Below are positions 14,301-22,213 of a DNA stretch of 33,098 nucleotides, one piece after another (the first letter of the stretch is position 1; every line of letters begins with the position of its first letter). A program made the position numbers and the translations under genes. Below the pieces are notes generated by a model, which did no database searches, had not been told where the DNA came from, and saw only the letters and a list, made by a program, of their open reading frames with translations. The DNA is taken from contig DABJ01000029.1 in the NCBI GenBank assembly GCA_002102825.1, forward strand, positions 15,391-48,488, in the 5' to 3' direction. This DNA is from Candidatus Gastranaerophilales bacterium HUM_12 (GTDB taxonomy: Bacteria > Cyanobacteriota > Vampirovibrionia > Gastranaerophilales > Gastranaerophilaceae).

Positions 14301-15798
14301 AGACGAAATAACAACTAACCCTGTTTCTGTTGTGTCTGACACTGTGATTTATCCGACTAAAGTTAAGATAAATTCACTAAAATATAATCAAATTATTACA
14401 TCTCAAAACAAAAAGAAATCTGTTCAAAATCAACTAAATGCATCAGGCGAGATTTCACTATTAAATAATAACGTTATTGGATTTAAAAATTTCCGAGTAA
14501 AAACAGCACAGCCGACAAATGCTCGTATTTTCAATGTACTTTTGAAAAAACCGACAATCAAACAAGGGGTTTTCACCTCAGATTTATTGATAAATGGAAC
14601 ATCACTTGCACCAAAGATTTTGGGCGATTTGAATATTACAAGTATTGATATTCCATTGTTAGATGCAACAATTCGAGATATCAGTATTGATTTCAAAAAA
14701 GACTTCATCAACCTAACATCTAAAGGTGTCGTACTAACAAACGATATTACATTGTTTGCCAAGATTTTGAACAACCCTAATCCGCCAATCGTGATTGAAG
14801 ATGCCAAAGTTCAAATGGACGAACTTAATCTTAATGTAGTGTCAAAAGCACTTGATGATTTTGATGTTGATAATACAAGAAGTAAACATATTCAATCATC
14901 ATCGGACTTACCGATTTCACCGGATATGGTAATCATCAAAAATGCTAAAATTAATGCAGATAAAATCTTAATCAAAAAAGCAAATGCAACTAATTTCAAT
15001 TCAAAAATAACTTTAGGCTCAGACAATATTTTGAATATCGAAAACTTTGGATTTAACCTTGCAAACGGAACTGTAAACGGCAAGATTGATTACAATTTGA
15101 ACACTCTATCCGGCAATGGCGAGATGTCTATAGATAATGCAGATGCACAAATTATCGGTGAAAATTTCTTTGATATGCCGGGGCAAATGTATGGTCGAGT
15201 AACAGGCGATATGAGAGTTTCTTGTACCGGTTTGTCCAGTGTTGAATGCGTAAATACACTATCCGGAGATGGAAATTTCAAAGTTACAGACGGTCGTATG
15301 CCAAAACTTGGTTCTCTTGAATATCTTCTAAAAGCAGGAAACCTAATCACTGGCGGGATTACAGGATTATCCATTAACGGAATTATTGATTTAATTACAC
15401 CGTTAAAGACCGGAAATTTCGAAAGTATAAGTGGAGACATTAAAGTTAAAGACGGTATTGCTGACGAAATCAACGTATATTCAAAGGGCAAAGACTTGAA
15501 CCTTTATTTAACAGGAAGCTACAATATTTCAACTCTTGTTGCTGATATGGAGGTTTATGGAAGTTTATCCAAAAACTTCTCAACACTACTTGGCAGAATA
15601 GGTAATGCATCATTGAATCGTTTATTCAATGCAATCCCAGGGATTAATATCAATGAAGTTAACCCGCAATCAACAAGTAATATCAACAAAATTCCAAATT
15701 TTGACAAAAACAACGTTTTGCGTGTATTCAAAGCTGATATCTTTGGTGATATCAACGGTAGTAATTACGTTAAAAGCTTCCGTTGGATTAAAAATTAA
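11302..15798 (+). CDS. Giant AsmA-like/YhdP-TamB-type envelope protein, 1498 residues
   Basis: A single N-terminal membrane anchor (KIVTLVGIIAVTCGAYTWGI, about 6-25) is followed by the AsmA-type opening: IKAHKSFIEKQIKDKTGFVV, DIGTPDLSMGAFPSVWIKS, IDNPKLKIKLLPLLFKKIEV. The rest is a very long series of beta-rich repeats with NVNLAGT-, VDGKV- and IKGDVNF-like strands. The C-terminal part carries the AsmA signature SGDGNFKVTDGRMPKLGSLE, with later LTGSYNISTLVADMEVYGSL. Members of this superfamily (AsmA, YhdP, TamB, YdbH) form periplasm-spanning grooves that move phospholipids between the inner and outer membranes. The size suits spanning the envelope. Which subfamily it belongs to cannot be settled by eye. 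It is monocistronic; the next gene is convergent, 15 bp after its stop. Confidence 0.8.
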   Translation: MKQKWKIVTLVGIIAVTCGAYTWGIPAAVNIKAHKSFIEKQIKDKTGFVVDIGTPDLSMGAFPSVWIKSTNITLFNSDGTTAAFIDNPKLKIKLLPLLFKKIEVAKISATREEAHFVLTKDKKLLIGQYPLKLNTQKSEFTLSKMDMNLGEYDFYLDDKLNSQNVSLNGEYFKHGKYVANKHVRFATAGDLKIGNKSTKYFSDVEINLPITSLTEDKLKINADINKFDLSYISDYVNILSKGKIKKLSGIVDFNAKTKHDKFGHKNIRTSLVTNNLNIVGKDKASSIIFGEKLALNFNFDTIDGGIHIKNSTIEANRIHASVDGKVYRFGDKIPILDIDAAVKSTRLEDICKILPGTETLIPEFNLYKLKQYVFYGDGDGHLHFRGKANRPFVTGFVKLRDAYLIHPIKNAPANAKIDLNFIGKQMLLDVFVPTSKGQNVTVKGKVKIDGSKYSELQIKSTDAVVLETAQEVLNPLHEILKFQLGPVPMMKIAGVGNIDLHSAGKKVDPHIWGNIRFKNVTASFNDIHNLVLKNGSGEVKFNDTKTSFRSYYATINGRPVEIKGTCSVLGKLNVFVTSKGQSIPPLIKVINSSPILVDVQKVIAPFTHPQGTGDIFLNIYGTAKNAEAVEFNKDLFAKGTITLHDATTIMQDTYLPFTHVNGVVNFDQYDSDYDITGFVRNSKLHVKGTGSNSNIDLTASSNNFAINDCSDLLYPKMDMPYQKEIGNIHASFTGRYKGVADAGNLDYNKVIVDGKFLSNMRTSNPIRIDGGTFSIRKGVLTTSPLKGLFNNNPFNLTLTMSDIYDKMVISNATFNFHNLDLGVINTVKSQIKLPKQLEQQIDLISDIKGHVNLKGTVKGENIWTNVNLAGTSFVYKPFGAAVNILSGNARVTGDTVHLERINSRVSSMPVFANGSISNIFRTPNLNVFISAKPTQLFFDRFINSKSVYPVKIKGDVNFNSSLRGPIDRISAVSNLNVGENSSIYYLGATLAGAPTGAIGTDEITTNPVSVVSDTVIYPTKVKINSLKYNQIITSQNKKKSVQNQLNASGEISLLNNNVIGFKNFRVKTAQPTNARIFNVLLKKPTIKQGVFTSDLLINGTSLAPKILGDLNITSIDIPLLDATIRDISIDFKKDFINLTSKGVVLTNDITLFAKILNNPNPPIVIEDAKVQMDELNLNVVSKALDDFDVDNTRSKHIQSSSDLPISPDMVIIKNAKINADKILIKKANATNFNSKITLGSDNILNIENFGFNLANGTVNGKIDYNLNTLSGNGEMSIDNADAQIIGENFFDMPGQMYGRVTGDMRVSCTGLSSVECVNTLSGDGNFKVTDGRMPKLGSLEYLLKAGNLITGGITGLSINGIIDLITPLKTGNFESISGDIKVKDGIADEINVYSKGKDLNLYLTGSYNISTLVADMEVYGSLSKNFSTLLGRIGNASLNRLFNAIPGININEVNPQSTSNINKIPNFDKNNVLRVFKADIFGDINGSNYVKSFRWIKN

Positions 15799-15813
15799 TT
15801 AAAAAATCAATTG

Positions 15814-17238
15814 CTATTTTAGAACTTCAATTACATCATAATCGGTCAAATATGGCAAATGAGCTTCCGTAATCAATTCCCCCGGAAGTAAAATTGAAAT
15901 CCCCGGAGGACACTCTGCAACTACTTCTCCAGACAATCTGCCTAGAGCTTGTTCCTTTGGAATAATTTCTTTTTCAGAAAAATAAGCATCTCTCAAATTC
16001 TTTTTGATAATAGGAGTAAGCATAGGCATGTGTTTTTTATTTTCAAGATAATAAATATCTTTATAGTCGTGAGTATCAATTTTCTTTAGGCAGTCAACCA
16101 AATATTCAAAATCTGAACGTTTGTTACCAATATTACTCAATATCAAAATACCGGCATCTGAGGCACTTTCAACTTCAATACCAAAATCAATTTCCAAAAT
16201 TGATTCTAATCTTTTGCCTGACAATCCGTCAGCTTTGATGAACACTTTTGTAACATCTGTTTTGTATCCAAAATCGGATTTTAATTGATGAATTGTCTTC
16301 ATTTTATCAATTTCAGAACGCAAATATTTTGCATTTGAAATAGCTTTTGCAAGTTGTCGTTGTCCTCTTTTGCTTTGAAGATTTGCCCTTGCAGCATCTA
16401 AACTTGCAAGTAACATCAAAGATGGACTTGTTGTGTGCAAAAGCATCAAAGAACGTTCAACATCTTCAGCATTAATTTTTGAATTTTCACTAATATGAAG
16501 CATTGAAGATTGGCTCATACTTCCGCCGGTTTTGTGCAAAGAATGAACAACAATATCAGCTCCTAATTTCAAAGAAGTTTCCGGCAATTTGTCATTAAAA
16601 TTCCACAAACAACCGTGAGCTTCATCAACAATCAATGGGACGTTATGCTTTTTACAAATCTCAGAAATTGCTCTAACATCAGATACAACACCTTCATAAG
16701 TAGGGTTTGTAATCCAAACAGCGGATACATCATCGTGTTTTTGTAACAATCCTTCTACAGATTTTGCATCAATATTTCCCCACAATCCCCAGTCACTGAA
16801 TTTTTCCGGAATAATCCACAATGGCTCTGCACCGGAGATAATTAAGCCTGTCAAAATTGAGCGATGGCAATTTCTGTTTACTATAACTTTTTGCCCTTTC
16901 TTAGTTAAACCCATTGCGATAGCAAGGTTTCCTATAGTTGAGCCATTTAATAAAAAGAAAGTCTTTTTAGACCCAAATGCTTTTGCGGCAAGTTCTTCCG
17001 CTTCTTTAATCGGCCCTGTAGCCGGAGTTAAAGTTCCCAAATTATCAAACTCATCTGTGGTATCAACCATTAGAGCTTTTCTTCCGACAAGTTTTCTAAA
17101 ATCCGGAAGAGTACCCAATCCTTTTGTATGCCCCGGAATATGGAATTGATATGTCGGGTTCTCATAAGCTGTTTTCAATGCTTCTACAATTGGGGCTTTT
17201 ATATCTGTCTGTTTATTATTTTTAATTTTATTCGGCAT
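15814..17238 (-). CDS. Orn/Lys/Arg decarboxylase-family PLP enzyme
   Basis: About 474 residues; fold type I PLP enzyme of the SpeA/YaaO-like (short) Orn/Lys/Arg decarboxylase group. Motifs in order: YQFHIPGHTKGLGTLPDF, VDTTDEFDNLGTLTPATGP, FFLLNGSTIGNLAIAMGLTK, NRNCHRSILTGLIISGAEP, WITNPTYEGVVSDV, PLIVDEAHGCLWNF (Asp binding the PLP nitrogen) and VVHSLHKTGGSMSQSSMLH (Schiff-base Lys). The C-terminal domain ends ECPPGISILLPGELITEAHL. It probably makes agmatine, cadaverine or putrescine; the substrate cannot be told from motifs. The ATG at 17238 is preferred over an upstream in-frame ATG at 17283 because the extension is a hydrophobic run and the family starts here. A TATATT lies 6 nt before it. 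It is divergent from the porin gene. Confidence 0.9.
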   Translation of the reverse strand: MPNKIKNNKQTDIKAPIVEALKTAYENPTYQFHIPGHTKGLGTLPDFRKLVGRKALMVDTTDEFDNLGTLTPATGPIKEAEELAAKAFGSKKTFFLLNGSTIGNLAIAMGLTKKGQKVIVNRNCHRSILTGLIISGAEPLWIIPEKFSDWGLWGNIDAKSVEGLLQKHDDVSAVWITNPTYEGVVSDVRAISEICKKHNVPLIVDEAHGCLWNFNDKLPETSLKLGADIVVHSLHKTGGSMSQSSMLHISENSKINAEDVERSLMLLHTTSPSLMLLASLDAARANLQSKRGQRQLAKAISNAKYLRSEIDKMKTIHQLKSDFGYKTDVTKVFIKADGLSGKRLESILEIDFGIEVESASDAGILILSNIGNKRSDFEYLVDCLKKIDTHDYKDIYYLENKKHMPMLTPIIKKNLRDAYFSEKEIIPKEQALGRLSGEVVAECPPGISILLPGELITEAHLPYLTDYDVIEVLK

Positions 17239-17244
17239 AAAAAA

Positions 17245-17250
17245 AATATA
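17245..17250 (-). promoter_or_regulatory. -10 element of the decarboxylase gene, predicted leaderless
   Basis: Minus-strand TATATT ends 6 nt before the ATG at 17238; only a T-run lies between, with no Shine-Dalgarno. The best -35-like TTGTAG (17276-17271) is 20 nt away, longer than ideal, so confidence is low. Confidence 0.35.
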
Positions 17251-17282
17251 CAATAAAAATATTATGAAATCTACAAAAAACA

Positions 17283-17291
17283 TGTTATAAT
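17283..17291 (+). promoter_or_regulatory. Extended -10 promoter of the porin gene
   Basis: TGTTATAAT (17283-17291) fits the extended -10 pattern TGnTATAAT. The ATG is at 17301, giving a leader of only about 2-3 nt. GCAGAG overlaps the predicted start site and probably cannot act as a ribosome site. Confidence 0.5.
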
Positions 17292-17300
17292 GAGCAGAGA

Positions 17301-18608
17301 ATGAAAAATATCTTAAAACTGTTAATTATTTCAGCTTTATTGATAATTCCCCAAACTGCTCAAGCAACCCCTCCAGAATATGAAGCTGAAGAACTTCTGA
17401 CAACCAAACAAGAAAATGAAATCGTTTTAGAATCAAACGATGAGCTTTTTGATGTGAATAGTCAAACCCAAGAAGTTAAACAAATTGCAGAAAATGAAAA
17501 TAATAAAGATGATGACGATGATTCTGTTTTAGACAATGAAGAGTTAGATTTTGCAATCTTTAGACAGTTAGATAAAAATAACGATAATATTATTGATGAA
17601 GATACCTTGATTGGAAAAATTATCCATTCAAAAATCACAAGAACAGATATTCAATCCTTCCTTTTGAAAGATGAATTAACCTACCAATACGAAAAAGGCC
17701 CTCTTCATAAAATTCAAGTATATGGCGGATATAGAGGAAGTGTCAACGGAATATTTAATCCTCAATATGCAACAAAATATGACAATTTAACAACAAATAT
17801 TGGCGCTTATGGTGTTTTCAAAAACAAAGATTACAAATTCAAATTAACATTCAAACCAATTCCACAAGAAGGTATGAACGTTATTGACGGACTTGTTGCA
17901 GATGCATATATAACAAATACAAAACTCCCGCATCACCAAATCATTGCAGGCTATTCAAGAGTTCAAACAGGAGTTGAAGGAGGAACATCTTCATTCATTA
18001 TTCCATTTGTTGCTCGTTCTCAAATTGCAAGAAATTTTGGTAATGCTCGTTCAATGTCAGTAAAAGTTTTAGGGAATTACGAATATGTCGATTATAATAT
18101 CGCATTCGGATCTTCCGGACGATTTGTCACAAGTGGTTTCCCAGGGGCAGAATTCACAGGGTGGTTAAATATCAAACCTTTTGGAAGCCAAGATAAAAAA
18201 CTCGGGAAACTTACAATCGGGGGCGGTTTCAATGGCGGACATAACGGAATTGATTATGGTGTCGGAAGTATCTACGTAGGTTACAAGCACAAAAAACTAT
18301 GGACAAATTTTGAAGCTGCAATTGCAGATGGATACAGCGGTTCAAATGGAATAAGCGCAAACAAAGCCGCAGGTTTTGCAGCTACTGCAGGGTGGAAATT
18401 CACCCCACATTTTCAACTTATTGGAAGAATTGACCAATTTGACCCAAATAGAGATAAATCCAACGACCTCCAAAGAGAATATACTATTGGTTTGAACTGG
18501 TTTATCAAAGGTCAGGCATTAAAAATTGTTCTAAACTACGTATTTTGTCAAAATCAAAGTAAAGATGATAGCCATAAAATTATTCTCGCCACACAAGTAT
18601 TGTTATAA
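17301..18608 (+). CDS. Outer-membrane beta-barrel (porin-like) protein with acidic EF-hand-like N-terminal region
   Basis: A 435-residue exported protein. Signal peptide 1-22 (MKNILKLLIISALLIIPQTA, cleavage after QA). Residues 23-85 are acidic and low-complexity (Glu, Asn, a run of Asp). Residues 91-101 read DKNNDNIIDED, an EF-hand-like calcium loop whose usual position-12 Glu is Thr. From about 125 onward the sequence alternates as in barrel strands: IQVYGGYRGSVNGIF, YGVFKNKDYKFKLTFKPI, VDAYITNTKLPHHQIIAGYS, LTIGGGFNGGHNGIDYGVGS, LWTNFEAAIADGYSGSNG, YTIGLNWFIKGQALKIVLNY, ending with a terminal strand KIILATQVLL. This resembles phosphate-selective porin O/P-type or carbohydrate porins. It likely forms a diffusion channel. 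The substrate is unknown. Confidence 0.75.
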   Translation: MKNILKLLIISALLIIPQTAQATPPEYEAEELLTTKQENEIVLESNDELFDVNSQTQEVKQIAENENNKDDDDDSVLDNEELDFAIFRQLDKNNDNIIDEDTLIGKIIHSKITRTDIQSFLLKDELTYQYEKGPLHKIQVYGGYRGSVNGIFNPQYATKYDNLTTNIGAYGVFKNKDYKFKLTFKPIPQEGMNVIDGLVADAYITNTKLPHHQIIAGYSRVQTGVEGGTSSFIIPFVARSQIARNFGNARSMSVKVLGNYEYVDYNIAFGSSGRFVTSGFPGAEFTGWLNIKPFGSQDKKLGKLTIGGGFNGGHNGIDYGVGSIYVGYKHKKLWTNFEAAIADGYSGSNGISANKAAGFAATAGWKFTPHFQLIGRIDQFDPNRDKSNDLQREYTIGLNWFIKGQALKIVLNYVFCQNQSKDDSHKIILATQVLL

Positions 18609-18628
18609 GTTTAATTTTATTTACTAAC

Positions 18629-18656
18629 TTGCCAAATAAAATACTCATTTTACAAT
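18629..18656 (+). promoter_or_regulatory. Promoter of the sensor kinase-dxr operon, predicted leaderless
   Basis: TTGCCA (18629-18634), 16-nt spacer, TACAAT (18651-18656). The -10 ends 6 nt before the ATG at 18663, and no ribosome site is present. Confidence 0.55.
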
Positions 18657-18662
18657 ATTGTT

Positions 18663-20381
18663 ATGGGGAATATATTACTGATATCAGAAAATGATTTTAT
18701 AATAAAGAAGTATAGAGCATTGTTTGACAACAGGTTCTACAAGTTCAATTCGTGTTGCACTGCAACATCTGTATTTGATTTGCTGGAAATTGAACCTCCT
18801 GATATCATTGTAATTGATGATAAAATCCAAATTCTTAACCCATTACTAACAATCAAAAAAATCAAATCAAAACTTGAAAATTCTCAAATTCTTCTTTTGA
18901 CCGACGGAATTGAAGTAAATGACGAGATTTCTAAAATTGTCAGCGGATTTATGATGGATAGTTTCTCTGATAATTTGATTGTTTCAACAATAAATACCCA
19001 CCTGAAAACCAAAGAAAATTTAGACAAATTATCTGTTAAAAACAAAGACTTGGCAGATAGTTTATACAAATTGAATGTCCTATATAATACAAGTTCTCAA
19101 TTTGCAGGAACTCTTGATACGAAAGAACTCCTTAGTTATATGATTGAGGGACTTGATAAATCTTTAAGTTTTGATTTAACTTGTACAATTTCTTTCGGTT
19201 TTGAACATGAACCGGTGTTGTTGATTGATTCTTTGTACGATATATCCGAAGAATTGATGAGCGCATTGAAACTCCGTGCAATCCTAAACTACAAATCTCT
19301 TTTTGAAAATAGAAATGTTCCTTTTGATATTGATGATAAAAATTTAAAAATCATCAAAAACATCAAAAACCCAAATAACAAATTTACTTTTACAATCTTT
19401 CAATATGACAATATGTTTGCACCGATTGATTTAGGCGATAATTTCTTTGGTTGCATCGAAATTTTTAAAGAAAAACCATTCACAACAGATGATGCAGCGT
19501 ATTTTCAAACAATTGTTCAACAAGTTTCTCTACCTTTAAAAAGTGCGGGCTTATATAAAGAAATTATTGAAAAAAACCAAGAATTAGAAAAACTTGAACG
19601 AGTAAAATCTGAATTTATTTCAATCGTTTCACACGAATTGAGAACACCATTGACACCGATAAAAAATGCCTTGGCAATCCTTGCAAGCGGTCGTTGTGGA
19701 ATGTTAGGCGAAAACGCAGTCAAATTCATTGATATGGCAAAAAGAAATGTTGAAAATTTAACAAGTATAATTAACGATATTCTTGATATCAACAAAATTG
19801 AAGCAGGGAAAATGGATTTCAACTACAAAACTATGAATATCCATTCTGTAATTGAAAACGTTAAAAACAATTTTGATTGCGTTGCAAAAGAACACGAAAT
19901 TATATTTAAAGCCGAAGAACAAGACAATTTGCCGGATATTTATGCCGATTCTCAACGTCTTGGTCAAGTATTAACAAACCTTGTTTCTAACGCAATTAAA
20001 TTTACCCCAAAGGGTAAAAATATTACAATCAAATCAGAATTAAAAAATGCTGACGAAATCACCACAAACTCTTATTTTGAAAACGAAATCAAACAATTGA
20101 ACGGGAATTATATTGTTGTGAGTGTAATTGATGAGGGTATCGGTATTAAAAAAGAAAATTTATTAAAAGCATTTGACAAATTTACACAGATAGAAAATAG
20201 TTTATCCCGAAAGGTTGGCGGAACAGGTCTAGGACTTCCGATTGCAAGACAACTGGTTAAAGCTCACAGAGGAGCAATTTGGTGCGACAGTGCTGAAGAA
20301 AAGGGGTCAAGTTTTCATTTTGCACTACCTGTAAGTGCTGAAAACATTGAGGGAAAAACAATTCAAAAAGAATTACTTTAA
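18663..20381 (+). CDS. Hybrid-type sensor histidine kinase (receiver-like + GAF-like + HisKA + HATPase)
   Basis: A 572-residue soluble protein. Residues 1-120 resemble a response-regulator receiver (NILLISENDFIIKKYRALFD, PPDIIVIDDKIQI with a possible phosphoacceptor Asp, ILLLTDGIEV). Then comes a coiled stretch and a GAF-like region (about 130-300: TSSQFAGTLDTKELLSYMIE to YFQTIVQQVSLPLKSAGLYK). A canonical HisKA follows (SEFISIVSHELRTPLTPIKN), then HATPase_c with N-box VLTNLVSNAIKFTPKGKNI, G1 VIDEGIGIKKENL, F-box FDKFTQIENS and G2 GGTGLGLPIARQLVKAH. All catalytic motifs are intact. No membrane segment, so it senses an internal signal or receives phosphate through its own receiver. No response regulator is adjacent. 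dxr follows 14 bp downstream and is probably co-transcribed. Confidence 0.88.
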   Translation: MGNILLISENDFIIKKYRALFDNRFYKFNSCCTATSVFDLLEIEPPDIIVIDDKIQILNPLLTIKKIKSKLENSQILLLTDGIEVNDEISKIVSGFMMDSFSDNLIVSTINTHLKTKENLDKLSVKNKDLADSLYKLNVLYNTSSQFAGTLDTKELLSYMIEGLDKSLSFDLTCTISFGFEHEPVLLIDSLYDISEELMSALKLRAILNYKSLFENRNVPFDIDDKNLKIIKNIKNPNNKFTFTIFQYDNMFAPIDLGDNFFGCIEIFKEKPFTTDDAAYFQTIVQQVSLPLKSAGLYKEIIEKNQELEKLERVKSEFISIVSHELRTPLTPIKNALAILASGRCGMLGENAVKFIDMAKRNVENLTSIINDILDINKIEAGKMDFNYKTMNIHSVIENVKNNFDCVAKEHEIIFKAEEQDNLPDIYADSQRLGQVLTNLVSNAIKFTPKGKNITIKSELKNADEITTNSYFENEIKQLNGNYIVVSVIDEGIGIKKENLLKAFDKFTQIENSLSRKVGGTGLGLPIARQLVKAHRGAIWCDSAEEKGSSFHFALPVSAENIEGKTIQKELL

Positions 20382-20395
20382 AAATTAAAAGGATT

Positions 20396-21535
20396 ATGAT
20401 GAATAGTAAAAGAAGAATAAGCATATTAGGATCAACAGGCTCAATAGGAACTCAAGCACTTGAAGTTATTGAAAAGTTGCAAGATAAATTTGAGATTATT
20501 GCACTTTCTGCAGGTGGAAATGTTGAACTTTTAAAACAGCAAGCACTTAAATTCAAACCAAAATATGTTTGTATTGGCAAAAAAACAGGGGAAAAAGTCG
20601 AGATTCCAAATACAAAAGTTCTTTATGGAGAAGACGGTTTAGAAGAAATTTGTTCAAACAAAGAAAACGATATAATTTTAGTTTCCGTATCCGGCAAAAT
20701 AGGTTTAAAACCAACTCTAAAAGCGATAGAAAACGGTATTGATATTGCACTTGCAAACAAAGAAACTCTTGTTATGGCAGGAGATATTGTAATGCAAAAA
20801 GCAAGAGAAAATGGAGTCAAAATCGTTCCTGTAGATAGTGAACATTGCGCAATTCACCAGTGCATAAAAGATATTTCACAAGTTGACAAACTTATCATAA
20901 CTGCAAGTGGCGGACCATTTTTACACAAGACAATAGAAGATATGAAAAATGCAACAGTAGCGCAAGCTCTAGCACACCCGAGATGGAATATGGGAAAAAA
21001 AATCACTGTCGATTCTGCAACATTGATGAACAAAGGCTTAGAAATCATTGAAGCACATCATTTGTTCAATATGCCTTATGAAAAAATTGATGTTGTTGTT
21101 CACCCTCAAAGTATTGTCCACTCTGCAATTGAGTACGTCGATGGAAGTGTTATAGCTCAACTTGGACTTCCCAGTATGCATATTCCAATCCAATATGCGA
21201 TTACATATCCGGAACGTTACGCAGGGATTAAATCAAGAAGTTTCAGTTTTTCTGAAATCGCTCATCTTGATTTTGAAAAACCGGATTTTGAAAAATTCCC
21301 AAGTGTAAAACTTGCATATCATGCCGGTAAACTCGGAGGAAGTGCAACAGTATGTCTTAATGCCGCAAATGAAGAAGCTGTTTTTGCATTTCTACAAGAT
21401 AAAATCCGACTTTATGATATCTACAAAATTGTTGAAAAAATGATGAAAAGCCATAAGCTTGTAGAAACACCATCAATTGATGAAATTTTTGAAATTGATA
21501 AAGAAATCAGATTAAAAACCAGAGAAATTTTATAA
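20396..21535 (+). CDS. dxr: 1-deoxy-D-xylulose 5-phosphate reductoisomerase
   Basis: A 379-residue enzyme of normal length. It converts DXP to 2-C-methyl-D-erythritol 4-phosphate with NADPH, the second step of the MEP isoprenoid pathway. NADPH-binding loop ISILGSTGSIGTQALEVIEK at the N-terminus; ALANKETLVMAGDIV; metal/substrate site VPVDSEHCAIHQCI; TASGGPFLHK in the flexible region; ATLMNKGLEIIEAHHLF; and VVHPQSIVHSAIEYVDGSV. GGSATVCLNAANEEAV lies in the C-terminal helical domain. It starts at 20396 (MMNSKRR) or 20399, with GGATT just upstream; the gap from the sensor kinase is 14 bp. Two terminators follow it. The MEP route suits a bacterium related to Cyanobacteria. Confidence 0.96.
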   Translation: MMNSKRRISILGSTGSIGTQALEVIEKLQDKFEIIALSAGGNVELLKQQALKFKPKYVCIGKKTGEKVEIPNTKVLYGEDGLEEICSNKENDIILVSVSGKIGLKPTLKAIENGIDIALANKETLVMAGDIVMQKARENGVKIVPVDSEHCAIHQCIKDISQVDKLIITASGGPFLHKTIEDMKNATVAQALAHPRWNMGKKITVDSATLMNKGLEIIEAHHLFNMPYEKIDVVVHPQSIVHSAIEYVDGSVIAQLGLPSMHIPIQYAITYPERYAGIKSRSFSFSEIAHLDFEKPDFEKFPSVKLAYHAGKLGGSATVCLNAANEEAVFAFLQDKIRLYDIYKIVEKMMKSHKLVETPSIDEIFEIDKEIRLKTREIL

Positions 21536-21570
21536 AAAAATTGGGCATGCCTCAAAATTAATTTTTCTAA

Positions 21571-21598
21571 AAAGATGCAAAAATTTTGCATCTTTTTT
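21571..21598 (+). terminator. Rho-independent terminator after dxr
   Basis: AAAGATGCAAAA (21571-21582) and TTTTGCATCTTT (21584-21595) are perfect inverted copies; the inner A/T part forms the loop. The stem is followed by more T. It ends the sensor kinase-dxr transcript. Confidence 0.8.
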
Positions 21599-21638
21599 AA
21601 TTTTGTCCGCTTATAGCAAAGGTTTCGCCAGTTGTCTA

Positions 21639-21681
21639 TCCGTATTTTTACGTACGTAAAAATACGGACTTTATTTTTTTT
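21639..21681 (+). terminator. Second terminator: 30-nt perfect palindrome and T-tract
   Basis: A perfect palindrome spans 21639-21668 (arms TCCGTATTTTTACGT and its complement). It is followed by CTTTATTTTTTTT to 21681. It insulates the phage-derived block from dxr transcription. The preceding side is not A-rich, so it is mainly rightward. Confidence 0.8.
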
Positions 21682-21691
21682 GAAAATCCGT

Positions 21692-21807
21692 TATACTTAA
21701 AAAGTAATCGGTTAAGGTTCAAGCCCGGGGAAAATAAAAATCCCTAAAAGATTGTTTATCTTTTTTGATGGTAAAGCTGTTTGCCGACATTCTCACAGGA
21801 GTGTATT
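21692..21807 (+). promoter_or_regulatory. Promoter and structured leader of the phage-derived block
   Basis: TATACT (21692-21697) is a plausible -10, with only a weak -35 inside the preceding T-rich stretch. The leader of about 100 nt contains GGGGA/TCCC, AAAAGAT/ATCTTTT followed by TT (a possible attenuator), and GGTAAA-GCTG-TTTGCC just before the ribosome site AGGAG (21797-21801). I cannot match it to a known riboswitch. Confidence 0.4.
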
Positions 21808-22173
21808 ATGGGATATATTCATTGCTGTGGAGGACTTCGTAAGACGAGAAGTTTTGTGTTGTCCCCTACAGATAATTTTGTTGTGTGTGAATTGGATTTA
21901 CTTGCAAAATGTCCTATATGTAATCATTTTGTTATTCAATTGACACGACTTGATAAAAATAACAATTTATCAAGCTTGAGATTTTCAAATAGAAAGGCGA
22001 TTGGTTTTTGGAAAAGAATACAATCAAAAATACTCTACGAACAAAAAGAATTCGACTATTCAAAACATCGTGGCGGAACATTCTATTTGAACTATAACGA
22101 ATTTGGTGTTAAGAAGAGGTGCTATTCAAACTTTTCAAATCTTAAAATCGGTTTAATAAAAACTACCTATTAA
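21808..22173 (+). CDS. Cys-rich small protein, first gene of the phage-derived block
   Basis: A 121-residue protein of unknown function. N-terminus MGYIHCCGGLRKTRSF; then VVCELDLLAKCPICNHFVIQ, whose Cys residues (HCC, C, CPIC) suggest a zinc ribbon. A basic middle (NRKAIGFWKRIQSKILYEQK) and the tail GTFYLNYNEFGVKKRCYSNF follow. Zinc-ribbon plus basic character would suit nucleic-acid binding, such as a late regulator, but this is inference. The ATG at 21808 is supported by AGGAG (21797-21801); an in-frame upstream ATG at 21781 has no ribosome site. It is separated from the next gene by a terminator-like hairpin, so it may be transcribed alone. Confidence 0.65.
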   Translation: MGYIHCCGGLRKTRSFVLSPTDNFVVCELDLLAKCPICNHFVIQLTRLDKNNNLSSLRFSNRKAIGFWKRIQSKILYEQKEFDYSKHRGGTFYLNYNEFGVKKRCYSNFSNLKIGLIKTTY

Positions 22174-22213
22174 CTTTTTTATTCTTCGATAATTTAATTT
22201 TTATACAATTATT

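Noticed and set aside
14430..15491. Several minus-strand frames of 63-133 codons within the AsmA-like gene.
   Set aside because: Low-complexity antisense shadows of a single long, well-supported gene.
21711..21740. GGTTCAAGCCC looked like a tRNA T-arm, which could mark an integration site.
   Set aside because: The flanking bases do not extend the stem and no acceptor, D or anticodon arms are present.
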